Shown: positions 1-6,783 of the stretch, piece after piece | How positions within the stretch are numbered: position 1 is the stretch's first letter | Layout of the letters: each line of letters begins with the position of its first letter | Source: DATGSF01 sp035302865 | Lineage (GTDB): Bacteria; Bacteroidota; Bacteroidia; Chitinophagales; Chitinophagaceae | Length of the DNA stretch: 10,221 nt | Direction: 5' to 3' | NCBI GenBank assembly: GCA_035302865.1 | Contig: DATGSF010000215.1 | Span: 1 to 10,221, forward strand | Position numbers and translations under genes: made by a program | Notes under the pieces: generated by a model | What the model saw: only the letters and a program-made list of their open reading frames with translations | Told to the model about the DNA's origin: nothing | Database searches by the model: none

Positions 1-96
1 CCCAACAAAACATACGAAATGAAAGCAGCAAAAAACACAAGAATTAATACATTAGCAAAATTGAAAAACTTAGAAATTGACAATTTAATAATGTAA
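1..96 (+). CDS. 3' end of an unidentified protein (partial)
   Basis: Frame 1 is open from the first base of the window to a TAA at 94-96, giving 32 residues. The visible tail is rich in Lys, Asn and Leu and contains KNTRINTLAKLKNLEIDN, which looks like the basic C-terminal helix of a soluble protein. No family can be assigned from so short a tail. The frame may simply be open by chance in AT-rich DNA, but amphipathic spacing and the lack of any other long frame here make a real gene end plausible. The beginning lies outside the window. It is followed by more than 400 bases of non-coding DNA, so it is not co-transcribed tightly with the hydrolase gene at 540. Confidence 0.45.
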   Translation, partial: PNKTYEMKAAKNTRINTLAKLKNLEIDNLIM

Positions 97-376
97 AAAT
101 ACCAGTCACCTATACGCCACCTGCAAGCTAAACGTGATAACTGCTTCCTTTAAACATTTTCAATAAGAAAAAGTATAATTTTCCTAACTACATAAGTTAT
201 TTAAATGCATTGGCATCATGCCGTAAAAGCCCTAAGCATATTTTTAATTCCCCCACCAAACTCAAATTATAACAATTAAATATTTCATTCCTTAAGCCTT
301 TTAAAAGGCACCTAAGATCTGCTTTTCTTTTTAAATGGCATGTAAAGAGCAGTTTTTTGAACAAGAAAAAACTAAA
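97..376. other. non-coding spacer with a GC-rich dyad
   Basis: No convincing gene is visible on either strand. Positions about 102-147 are clearly richer in G+C than the surroundings. They hold an imperfect dyad: CAGTCAC (103-109) can pair with GTG (134-136) plus ACTG (140-143), leaving ATA (137-139) bulged. A short perfect dyad GGCAT-C-ATGCC lies at 212-222. The rest is plain AT-rich sequence. The bulged dyad could be a recombination site or a structured RNA end, but no canonical integron core (GTTRRRY) is present. Confidence 0.4.
296..309. repeat. perfect 14-bp palindrome, possible terminator stem
   Basis: GCCTTTTAAAAGGC is a perfect palindrome. As RNA it would form a 5-bp GCCTT/AAGGC stem with a TTAA loop. 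It is followed about 14 bases later by a T-rich stretch (about 323-332). The distance is longer than in a typical intrinsic terminator, so terminator function is uncertain. It could also be a protein-binding operator. Confidence 0.3.
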
Positions 377-408
377 TTTGTAAATCTTAATGGAAGAAAG
401 TATATTTA
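377..408 (+). promoter_or_regulatory. Bacteroidota-type promoter of the hydrolase-PorP operon
   Basis: TTTG (377-380), a 20-bp spacer, then TATATTTA (401-408). This matches the Bacteroidota primary sigma consensus TTTG...TAnnTTTG except for the last base. The sequence from about 355 to 443 is homologous to 8263-8345 upstream of the gene at 8420: both share the AACAAG...ACTAAAT lead-in, the spacer core AATCTTAA-GAAGAAAG, and TAGCGGAGATG downstream (433-443 here). Transcription would start near 415, leaving a leader of about 125 bases. Confidence 0.65.
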
Positions 409-539
409 TAAAATATATAAATTGGTATTAAGTAGCGGAGATGGACTATATAAATATTGTGTAATTGCTAATTATTGAAGAGCATGAGTGCATTATGTAG
501 TATTTAAAACAAAGAAATACCATTCAAAAGTTGATAAAT

Positions 540-1727
540 ATGAAATTAAAAACCTATACATTATTCACTCTTATGGCTCTGCTACTATGGGCTTGCCAAA
601 AAGACGAATTAAGTTTAAAAACAGCCAATCGAGGGGACATTATTGAAGTAAAAACTAATGGCTACCTAACAAAATCTGAAGTAGAAGAAAGAATTAATGA
701 GTTTTCTGCACAAGATTGGGCGGAGTACGACCTAAGTCTAATATCCATTACTTACCGCACCGAATACATGGGAAAGCCAATTGATACACGTGGACTTATT
801 ATTATTCCTAATGGAATTGATACGGTTGACCTCATTATGCATTGTCACGGTACAGAAATCCCTTCAAAACTTTTGCATGCTGATAATATTACTCCCTCTC
901 TATATACAGGAAGCACGGATAATTATAGAGAAGTAAGGAATATGGGATTGGGATGGGCTTCTAAAGGTTTTGTGGTTTTTATTCCTGATTATATCGGTTA
1001 TGGTCTTACCTTAGGAAAAGAACACCCTTATATGTATTTTCCTGAAATGTTTCTTTCTAATATTGATGGTCTTTTGGCTGTAAAAAAATATCTTTCTGAG
1101 AATAATTATTCTTATGATAATCAATTATTTCTCACAGGCTGGTCCTTAGGTGGCGGGGCTTGTCTTTCGGCACATAAATACATACAAGAACAGTATGCAG
1201 CTGCATTTACCGTGGCAGCAAGTTCAAGTCTTGCGGGAGTTCTTAATTATGAAAAATATCATGATAAGAGCTTAAAATCAGGAAATGAAAAATTAGGAGT
1301 TATGCCAATTATTTCATGGTCTGTTTATAGCATTAATAAATTTTCTCCATTAAAAAGACCTACCGATCAGATATACTCCTATCCTGTATTTGATCAAATG
1401 TCTTCTATTGTTGTTCCTTCCTTTCAACCGAATAAAGTTTTTAAACCCTATTTTTTGTCGAAAGTGTTAGATGGAACAGATACACAATATCGCACTATAT
1501 TAACCCAAAATTCTTTTTATAAAAACTGGACAGCTACAGGAAAAGTGTTTTTGCATCACGGAGATGCCGATGATACCGTACCCTATTACAATTCTACTGA
1601 TGCAAAAGAAGGTTTGGAAGCATCTGGAAGCGATGTTACACTTTATACCTATACAGGAGGGAATCATGATACTGAATTGGGTAATTTTATCAAAAACACC
1701 TTTAACGATTTCAATCAACTAAGATGA
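540..1727 (+). CDS. secreted lipoprotein alpha/beta hydrolase (lipase/peptidase-like)
   Basis: The frame is open from a TTG at 531, but the ATG at 540 is the natural start because it gives a textbook lipoprotein signal: a Lys-containing start, a hydrophobic core, then the lipobox LLWAC (lipid-modified Cys19). Protein length is 395 residues. An alpha/beta-hydrolase fold is indicated by HCHGTE (about residue 101-106, oxyanion-loop region), the nucleophile elbow GWSLGG (Ser202), HHGDADDTVPY with the likely acid Asp344, and GGNHD with the likely base His376. The complete triad suggests an active esterase, lipase or peptidase anchored in the cell envelope, probably on an outer leaflet. The substrate cannot be told from sequence. 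The gene overlaps the next one by ATGA, so the two are translationally coupled and probably act at the same envelope site. Its promoter is at 377-408. Confidence 0.85.
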   Translation: MKLKTYTLFTLMALLLWACQKDELSLKTANRGDIIEVKTNGYLTKSEVEERINEFSAQDWAEYDLSLISITYRTEYMGKPIDTRGLIIIPNGIDTVDLIMHCHGTEIPSKLLHADNITPSLYTGSTDNYREVRNMGLGWASKGFVVFIPDYIGYGLTLGKEHPYMYFPEMFLSNIDGLLAVKKYLSENNYSYDNQLFLTGWSLGGGACLSAHKYIQEQYAAAFTVAASSSLAGVLNYEKYHDKSLKSGNEKLGVMPIISWSVYSINKFSPLKRPTDQIYSYPVFDQMSSIVVPSFQPNKVFKPYFLSKVLDGTDTQYRTILTQNSFYKNWTATGKVFLHHGDADDTVPYYNSTDAKEGLEASGSDVTLYTYTGGNHDTELGNFIKNTFNDFNQLR

Positions 1728-2590
1728 GAAAAGCTTTTTTAATATTATTGACATTTATGGCTTTTTCCTTTAGCTATGGACAAAGTTCTCTGCGACCGAA
1801 TATCTATTTTCAGGACATGAACTATTATAATACTGCAGCCATACCACTTAAAGATGATCAAAAGTTGAATTTCTCACTCTATACTAAATATAGATTCGTA
1901 GAAAATGAAAAACATCTTTGGAATAAACCACCTGTTTTTTCTCTTAATCATATTGGAAGTTTAAAAAATAAAGCTTCTTTTTATAATATTGGAATCCTTT
2001 CCGATCAATACTCCTTTTACAGTAGAAATACTGTATATGCAGGATATACGCATAAATTCGAATTGGGAAAAAACAAAAATCATACAATTAGCCTTGGAGG
2101 GAGACTAGCTTTTAATCTTGATTTAATTGATTGGGATAAATTCCAACTTTCATACAGTGAATCAGGAAAATCATTAAAGCCTAATGCAGATATGGATTTA
2201 GGCGCATTTTATCAATTTAAGAATTTCTCTTTTGGGATTGCAACAAAAAATATGATTGGCACTTCTGTAAAATTAGATGGAGAGAAATTACTTATGAACC
2301 AAAGGGAGTTCTATGTTAACACTTCTTATCAATTTCATATTAAAGACAAATTTGAAATTACGCCTTTTTTACTTTACCGTAAGGAAATCATGAGCGAATT
2401 GGATATAGGTTTACATTTGGGCTTTTTTAAAAGAGTACATACCACTTACCAATTACGTTTAATTCAGCTGAGACACATCTTCACCTTGCAGGGCCAAATT
2501 AGTCAATCATTGAGCATTGGACTAGCTTTTGATTATTCTAATCTACTTAGCGACAAGAATTTTGATGCTGTTATTCGCTATACATTCTGA
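1724..2590 (+). CDS. PorP/SprF-like outer-membrane protein
   Basis: A 288-residue protein with a cleavable signal peptide (MRKAFLILLTFMAFSFSYGQ; the Gln-Ser-Ser after the hydrophobic core is a usual Bacteroidota cleavage context). After it comes a YFQDMNYYNTAAIP segment that corresponds to the N-terminal Tyr/Asn/Pro/Ala-rich motif of PorP/SprF proteins. The rest is alternating aromatic beta-strands (for example YAGYTHKFELG, TISLGGRLAFNLD, FSFGIATKN), ending in a terminal aromatic residue (RYTF), typical of an outer-membrane beta-barrel. PorP/SprF family members work with the type IX secretion system or with surface adhesins, often helping a partner protein reach or stay on the cell surface. 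The ATG lies inside the stop of the hydrolase gene (ATGA), so coupling with that lipoprotein is likely. Length is slightly short for the family (about 300-330). The family call rests on motif memory and strand pattern, not on a search. Confidence 0.7.
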   Translation: MRKAFLILLTFMAFSFSYGQSSLRPNIYFQDMNYYNTAAIPLKDDQKLNFSLYTKYRFVENEKHLWNKPPVFSLNHIGSLKNKASFYNIGILSDQYSFYSRNTVYAGYTHKFELGKNKNHTISLGGRLAFNLDLIDWDKFQLSYSESGKSLKPNADMDLGAFYQFKNFSFGIATKNMIGTSVKLDGEKLLMNQREFYVNTSYQFHIKDKFEITPFLLYRKEIMSELDIGLHLGFFKRVHTTYQLRLIQLRHIFTLQGQISQSLSIGLAFDYSNLLSDKNFDAVIRYTF

Positions 2591-2756
2591 GAGTAAGAAA
2601 TTCGGAATAGAGAAAGTCGTTTTATTTTACCAATTTTTCACAAACAGGATCAAAAGGATAATTTAATTATTTGTGCTTTTAATAAGTCTTGTGTTTATAA
2701 TGAAAATTAAAATGTTCATCATCTCAAAGGACACAAATTAAATGTATTGTTTTAGT
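2591..2756. other. non-coding spacer after the PorP-like gene
   Basis: No gene, clear terminator or repeat is visible here. The sequence is AT-rich with stop codons in all frames. It joins directly to repeat copy A at 2757. Confidence 0.4.
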
Positions 2757-2882
2757 TTTCAAATATCTAATTCCAGATTTTGGCTAATGAATTTCTTAAA
2801 AAAACTATGTCAGGTAATAAAATGTACATTCTACCTTTTGATAGAATTAATAAAAAAATAAGCTAAAGTTTGTTAACTTAGA
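2757..2882 (+). repeat. intergenic repeat copy A (direct repeat with 7439-7564)
   Basis: These 126 bases match 7439-7564 at every position but one (G/A in the run just before TTTGTTAAC). A third, more diverged copy is at 9927-10052. The unit contains the palindrome AATGTACATT (2821-2830) inside a wider AGGTA (2812-2816) / TACCT (2832-2836) dyad, and ends in the TTTGTTAACTT promoter element. Copy A starts abruptly at 2757: the roughly 150 bases that precede copies B and C are absent. From 2883 onward it follows the sequence type of the leaders at 377 and 8285 rather than B/C, so it is a mosaic. Confidence 0.9.
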
Positions 2883-2900
2883 AGAAAGATTGTATATTTA
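2869..2900 (+). promoter_or_regulatory. promoter of the helicase-PRTase/DprA operon
   Basis: TTTG (2869-2872), 20-bp spacer, TATATTTA (2893-2900), one base off the Bacteroidota TAnnTTTG box. The spacing is identical to that of four other leaders in the window. Transcription is expected to begin around 2907, a few bases before the stem-loop at 2914-2958. Confidence 0.65.
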
Positions 2901-2913
2901 TAAAAAATATTAT

Positions 2914-2958
2914 TTAATAGCAGAAAAAAAATGATGAATACTAGACTTGGGCTATTAA
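2914..2958 (+). promoter_or_regulatory. leader stem-loop (TAGC...GCTA type) abutting the helicase start
   Basis: TTAATAGC (2914-2921) is exactly complementary to GCTATTAA (2951-2958), giving an 8-bp stem with a 29-base loop. The right arm ends one base before the candidate GTG start at 2959. A 14-codon reading frame starts in the loop with ATGATG (2931) and runs to TAA at 2973-2975, overlapping the main frame. Such a structure could limit translation of a potentially toxic gene, but this is an inference. Equivalent stems occur at 8331-8376 and 10097-10134. Confidence 0.5.
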
Positions 2959-5037
2959 GTGGTGGATACAAATAAGTTAGCAAAAATTTCAAAAATACTA
3001 ATGGATAGAATTCAAGCAGAAATAGAACTTAAAAAAACATTTGGATTCGATCAATTTTATGATGAACAATGGGAAACCATAAACCTATTATTTCAGGGAC
3101 AAAGAGTATTATTAATTGAAAAAACTGGTTTTGGAAAATCACTTTGTTATCAATTTCCAGCTACTCAGTTTAAAGGCCTTACGGTAATATTTTCACCTTT
3201 AATTGCTTTAATGCGAGATCAAGTTAATAACCTAAAAAGAAGAGGAATAAAAGCAGAGTTTATAAACTCTCATCGAACTTCTGAAGAAAATTCACAAACC
3301 ATACAAGAGGCAATTAATGGCAAAATAAAAATACTCTATATTGCCCCCGAAAGACAAAATAATCAAGAATGGATCAATGCCACCCGAGAAATGAACTTAT
3401 CGATGGTGGTTATCGATGAAGCTCATACTATCTCAATTTGGGGGCACGATTTCCGACCTGCATTTAGAAGAATCATAAACCTTATTAAGCAATTACCGGA
3501 TAGTTTTCCTGTTTTGGCAACTACAGCAACTGCCACAAAAAGAGTACAAATAGATATTGAGCAACAAGTATCTGGGAATATTAGGACCCTAAGAGGCAAT
3601 CTTATTAGAAAAAATTTCCAATTATATACCATAACCGTAAAGTCAGAAGATGAAAAATTTTTATGGTTAGCTGAGCATTTATCGCAAATAGAAGGTAATG
3701 GAATTATCTATACGGGAACTAGAATTAATACGGAAATCTATTCAAGATGGTTTGATTACATTGGTATAAAAGCTACAGAATACAATGCTGGTTTAGATGC
3801 AGCATCGAGAAAAGAAATTGAAAGTGGTTTAATGAATAATAAATGGAAAGCAATAATATCAACTAATGCTCTTGGAATGGGTATCGACAAGTCCGATATA
3901 AGATTTATTATACATACTCAAATACCTGCATCTCCTATTCATTATTATCAAGAAATCGGAAGAGCGGGACGAGATGGAAAACCAGCAAAAATAATACTTT
4001 TTTATAATGATACAAAAGACATAAATGGAATAGAAGAAGACTATAAATTACCTAAATCATTTATTGATGGTGGAAGACCAAATATTAATAAATATCAGAA
4101 AGTAATAAATGCTTTAAAACAAGAACCATTAGGAGAGCGTGAAATAATGAAAGCTACTAATTTAAAACAGACGCAAGTTAGAGTAATTAAAGCAGACTTA
4201 ATCGATCAAGGAATTATTAAGGAGGTTATTTATGGTCGATCTAAAAAATATGAATATCAATATAATGCCCCAAATCTAAATACCAAAGCTTTTGAAGAGC
4301 TTCGTCAACAAAAGTTAAAAGAGTTGGAATCAATGGTTGAATATGTAAAAACAAATCGATCCAGAATGCAATTCCTTTGTGATTATTTAGGAGATGAAAG
4401 TTTTAATATATACGAAAACTGTGACAATACGACTTTGTCTTCCTTAAACACTTCATTTAAAGAATCAACTAAGAAGAAATTGGAAGATTTTAGAGCATCC
4501 TACTTTCCAGATTTAAAAGTAGAAAGCAAATCATCAAATATTGTCAACGGTATTGCAGCGAGCTTTTACGGAGTTTCAAACGTAGGCGCAACCATTCATA
4601 GAAGTAAGTATGAAAATGGAGGGGATTTTCCTGACTTTCTATTACGACTTGTTCTAAGGGCTTTTAGACACAGATATGGCACAGAACATTTTGATTACAT
4701 ACTCTATGTTCCACCAACTGAATCAGGAGATTTAGTAAAGAACTTTGCTGAAAAAATTTCAAAAACATTAAAAGTACCGATTTCAGAGGGTTTAATTAAG
4801 ATAAACCCTACAAAACCACAAAAAATTTTTCAAAATGCTTATTTAAAAAAAGAAAATGTATTAGGTAAGTATAGTTATTCGAAGCCAGAAGAAATTCATG
4901 GAAAGTCTGTTATTCTTTTTGATGATATTTTTGATAGTGGAGCTACTATCAAAGAAATTGGAAAAATTTTGACTAAATTTGGAGCAGTGAAGATTGCACC
5001 TTTAGTTATTGCAAGAACAGTAGGAGGTGATATTTAA
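2959..5037 (+). CDS. RecQ-family helicase fused to a ComFC-like phosphoribosyltransferase
   Basis: 692 residues. Helicase part: Q-motif region FGFDQFYDEQ (28-37), Walker A TGFGKS (56-61), SPLIALMRDQ (79-88), DEAH (153-156) followed by the RecQ aromatic loop SIWGHDFRP (159-167), TTATAT (188-193), YTGTR (251-255), STNALGMGIDKSDIR (301-315) and QEIGRAGRDG (331-340, with the arginine finger). A winged-helix-like segment follows (about 378-432). The RecQ zinc region (about 460-491) is degraded: only Cys488 of the usual four ligands aligns, with Tyr485 and Thr491 at two others. Residues about 525-692 form a PRTase domain with SFYGVSNVGATIHR (535-548) and the PRPP loop ILFDDIFDSGAT (652-663). Expected activity is 3'-5' DNA unwinding by an ATPase, plus PRPP or nucleotide binding. 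The start could be GTG 2959, GTG 2962 or ATG 3001; ATG 3001 keeps all motifs. It forms an operon with the DprA homologue 9 bp downstream. Confidence 0.88.
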   Translation: MVDTNKLAKISKILMDRIQAEIELKKTFGFDQFYDEQWETINLLFQGQRVLLIEKTGFGKSLCYQFPATQFKGLTVIFSPLIALMRDQVNNLKRRGIKAEFINSHRTSEENSQTIQEAINGKIKILYIAPERQNNQEWINATREMNLSMVVIDEAHTISIWGHDFRPAFRRIINLIKQLPDSFPVLATTATATKRVQIDIEQQVSGNIRTLRGNLIRKNFQLYTITVKSEDEKFLWLAEHLSQIEGNGIIYTGTRINTEIYSRWFDYIGIKATEYNAGLDAASRKEIESGLMNNKWKAIISTNALGMGIDKSDIRFIIHTQIPASPIHYYQEIGRAGRDGKPAKIILFYNDTKDINGIEEDYKLPKSFIDGGRPNINKYQKVINALKQEPLGEREIMKATNLKQTQVRVIKADLIDQGIIKEVIYGRSKKYEYQYNAPNLNTKAFEELRQQKLKELESMVEYVKTNRSRMQFLCDYLGDESFNIYENCDNTTLSSLNTSFKESTKKKLEDFRASYFPDLKVESKSSNIVNGIAASFYGVSNVGATIHRSKYENGGDFPDFLLRLVLRAFRHRYGTEHFDYILYVPPTESGDLVKNFAEKISKTLKVPISEGLIKINPTKPQKIFQNAYLKKENVLGKYSYSKPEEIHGKSVILFDDIFDSGATIKEIGKILTKFGAVKIAPLVIARTVGGDI

Positions 5038-5046
5038 AGATTAATT

Positions 5047-6183
5047 ATGGACAAAGAATTATCATATTGGTTAGCTTTAACGCATATTTCTTCATATAGA
5101 ACAAAGAAGAAGAATGAGCTAATTGTAAAACTTTTTCATGAAGGAAAAACGATAAAAGATTTTTTCCACCTCAGTGAATCTGAATGGATTAATGATTATA
5201 ATATTGACCCAAAATTCGTAGCTTTATTTGCTGATGCCAAAAACAAATTGTCGAATTACGCCTTTTTAGCTGAAGATCTCATAGAACAAGGATATAATAT
5301 AATTCCAATAACTTCAAAAGATTATTCCCCATTATTAAAAAAGAACCTAAAAACTTCTGCACCCACCATTATTTATACAAAAGGAAATCTACAACTATTA
5401 AAAGAGGATTCCATAGCTATCGTAGGCTCAAGAAAGGCAAATAATAACTCTTTGGATTTTACAGATTGTATAGCTAAAAAAGCTACCGAAGAATATAAAG
5501 TTGTTGTAAGTGGTTTTGCCAAAGGAGTCGATCGTCAAGCCTTGGAATCGGCACTTAAATATAAAGGACAAAGCATTATTGTACTACCTCAAGGAATAAC
5601 TACCTTTAATACTGGGTTTAAAAAATATTATCAGCAAATTATAGAAGGAGATGTATTAGTGCTCAGCACGTTTTATCCCAAAGCTCCGTGGAGTGTACAA
5701 TTAGCAATGTCGAGAAATTCTATTATTTATGGTTTGGCTTCGGAAATTTATGTTGCAGAATCAAGTAATAAAGGAGGAACTTGGTCAGGTGTTCAAGATG
5801 GATTAAAAAAAGGAAGAAATATTTATATCCGAATGCCGAGGTCAAAAGAAAATAATGCTAATCATTTACTTATCTCTGAGGGAGGGATAGCTGTGGATAA
5901 AAACGGAAAATTAATCAGTGATAAACAATTAAAAGATGATGTTGTAGAGATAAGAGTTTCAGAACAAGTATCAAAATATAATAATGCAGAAGAAAAAATA
6001 ATTGAACTAACTAAGAAAGGAATCTTTTCAGCGAAGGAAATTTCAAACATATTAAATATCGAGTGGAGTTCTCAAAAGATTTCTAATTTTCTAAGAAAAA
6101 GAGAAGATATTAAAACTATCAAAGGAAGCCCTTTAACTTTTACATATAAAGACAGCCAATCTCAATCAAATTTATTTGACTAA
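5047..6183 (+). CDS. divergent DprA/Smf-family DNA-processing protein
   Basis: 378 residues. The N-terminal about 100 residues are helical and would correspond to the SAM/HhH-like domain. The DprA Rossmann core runs about 105-265, with IAIVGSRKA (123-131), VVSGFAKGVDRQAL (153-166), VLPQGI (179-184), and the RNSIIYGLASEIYVAE to KKGRNIYI stretch (223-261). The C-terminal about 312-367 looks like the DprA winged helix. DprA binds single-stranded DNA and loads RecA during transformation; in ShosTA-like pairs a DprA homologue is, as I recall, the antitoxin partner of a PRTase. Odd points: the family's GID..AH has Leu166 in place of His, and the usual SGSLITA loop reads GGTWSGV (243-249). These changes suggest a specialised paralogue rather than the housekeeping gene. 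It lies 9 bp after the helicase-PRTase gene and is surely co-transcribed with it. Confidence 0.85.
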   Translation: MDKELSYWLALTHISSYRTKKKNELIVKLFHEGKTIKDFFHLSESEWINDYNIDPKFVALFADAKNKLSNYAFLAEDLIEQGYNIIPITSKDYSPLLKKNLKTSAPTIIYTKGNLQLLKEDSIAIVGSRKANNNSLDFTDCIAKKATEEYKVVVSGFAKGVDRQALESALKYKGQSIIVLPQGITTFNTGFKKYYQQIIEGDVLVLSTFYPKAPWSVQLAMSRNSIIYGLASEIYVAESSNKGGTWSGVQDGLKKGRNIYIRMPRSKENNANHLLISEGGIAVDKNGKLISDKQLKDDVVEIRVSEQVSKYNNAEEKIIELTKKGIFSAKEISNILNIEWSSQKISNFLRKREDIKTIKGSPLTFTYKDSQSQSNLFD

Positions 6184-6344
6184 GTAAAAACATATTATGA
6201 TTAAAATAAAAAAACCACATTTTAAGCCAATCATAGGGCAAAATGATCTTTATTTGAATGTTTTAAGAAATCAAAACTTTCAGTTATAAATTTATTTTTG
6301 TTATTTTTAAAAAATCTTAAGTCCAATTTAAAAAATAGACAACA
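6184..6344. other. non-coding spacer after the dprA-like gene
   Basis: No clear gene. A 30-codon frame (6197-6289) begins 13 bases after the dprA-like stop but has no recognisable content. ATGATTAAAA (6197-6206) can pair imperfectly with TTTTAA...ATCAT (6219-6233) and might be a weak operon end, without the GC-rich stem or T-run of a good intrinsic terminator. Confidence 0.35.
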
Positions 6345-6554
6345 ATGCAAGAACCTCACGACAATTGGGAAACATATTTCGACTTTGTTTGTGAACAGTT
6401 TTTTGGAAGTTTTTACAAGAATTTGATTTTTGAAACCTTGAAGGTAATTAACCAAATTTTGCCCAAAGGTACAATCCTCGATTTTGGAGCAGGAACAGAG
6501 AAAGGCTTTTATCCAGGGCAGGCAAATTTCAAACGATGTGCTATGAAATTTTGA
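6345..6554 (+). pseudogene. remnant of a class I SAM-dependent methyltransferase
   Basis: The 69-codon frame begins MQEPHDNWETYFDFVCEQFF and reaches PKGTILDFGAGTEKG (about residues 41-55), which is motif I, the SAM-binding glycine loop, of class I methyltransferases. A functional enzyme of this type needs roughly 150 further residues, but the frame changes character at once (FYPGQANFKRCAMKF) and stops. Another frame (6536-6613) continues with FQTMCYEILTILGDEDF before a stop, which may be the far end of the same gene after an internal deletion and frameshift. No motif II-IV can be found. It lies between the dprA-like gene and the four-TM gene, so it may be a decayed accessory member of this block or an older insertion. 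The antisense strand is also open here, but without recognisable protein features. Confidence 0.5.
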
Positions 6555-6613
6555 CAATTCTTGGGGATGAAGATTTCCTTGTGAAATACGGAAACTTACC
6601 TCCACTACAATAA

Positions 6614-6783
6614 ATGCCATTGATGATGAGTGGAACAGAAGGAATTATAAGTTTTGACTTTTTAACAGTTTCAAGCATATTCTTGATCTTAAAAGCAAAA
6701 AAATGGAATATGCAAAATAAGCAAAAAAGTCGAGCCGATAAAAAAACTGTTTTTTAAAACCCAGATAAATATTCAAGGTGAAA
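6614..6783. other. spacer before the four-TM gene, weak promoter candidate
   Basis: TTTG (6653-6656), 21 bp, TATTCTTG (6678-6685) is a poor but possible Bacteroidota promoter for the gene at 6784. No other structure is seen. This leader lacks the conserved repeat found before most other units in the window. Confidence 0.25.

Noticed and set aside
1500..1718. antisense open frame within the hydrolase gene
   Set aside because: It lies opposite the catalytic Asp/His region of a well-supported gene and shows no protein family features.
3423..3632. antisense open frame within the helicase gene
   Set aside because: It mirrors conserved helicase motifs on the other strand; coding signal belongs to the + strand.
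5862..6050. antisense open frame within the dprA-like gene
   Set aside because: Short and wholly inside the C-terminal part of a well-supported gene, with no recognisable content.
6231..6620. 129-codon antisense frame over the methyltransferase remnant
   Set aside because: It has no recognisable motif, whereas the + strand shows a clear SAM-binding loop; its length is explained by decayed, stop-poor sequence on that strand.
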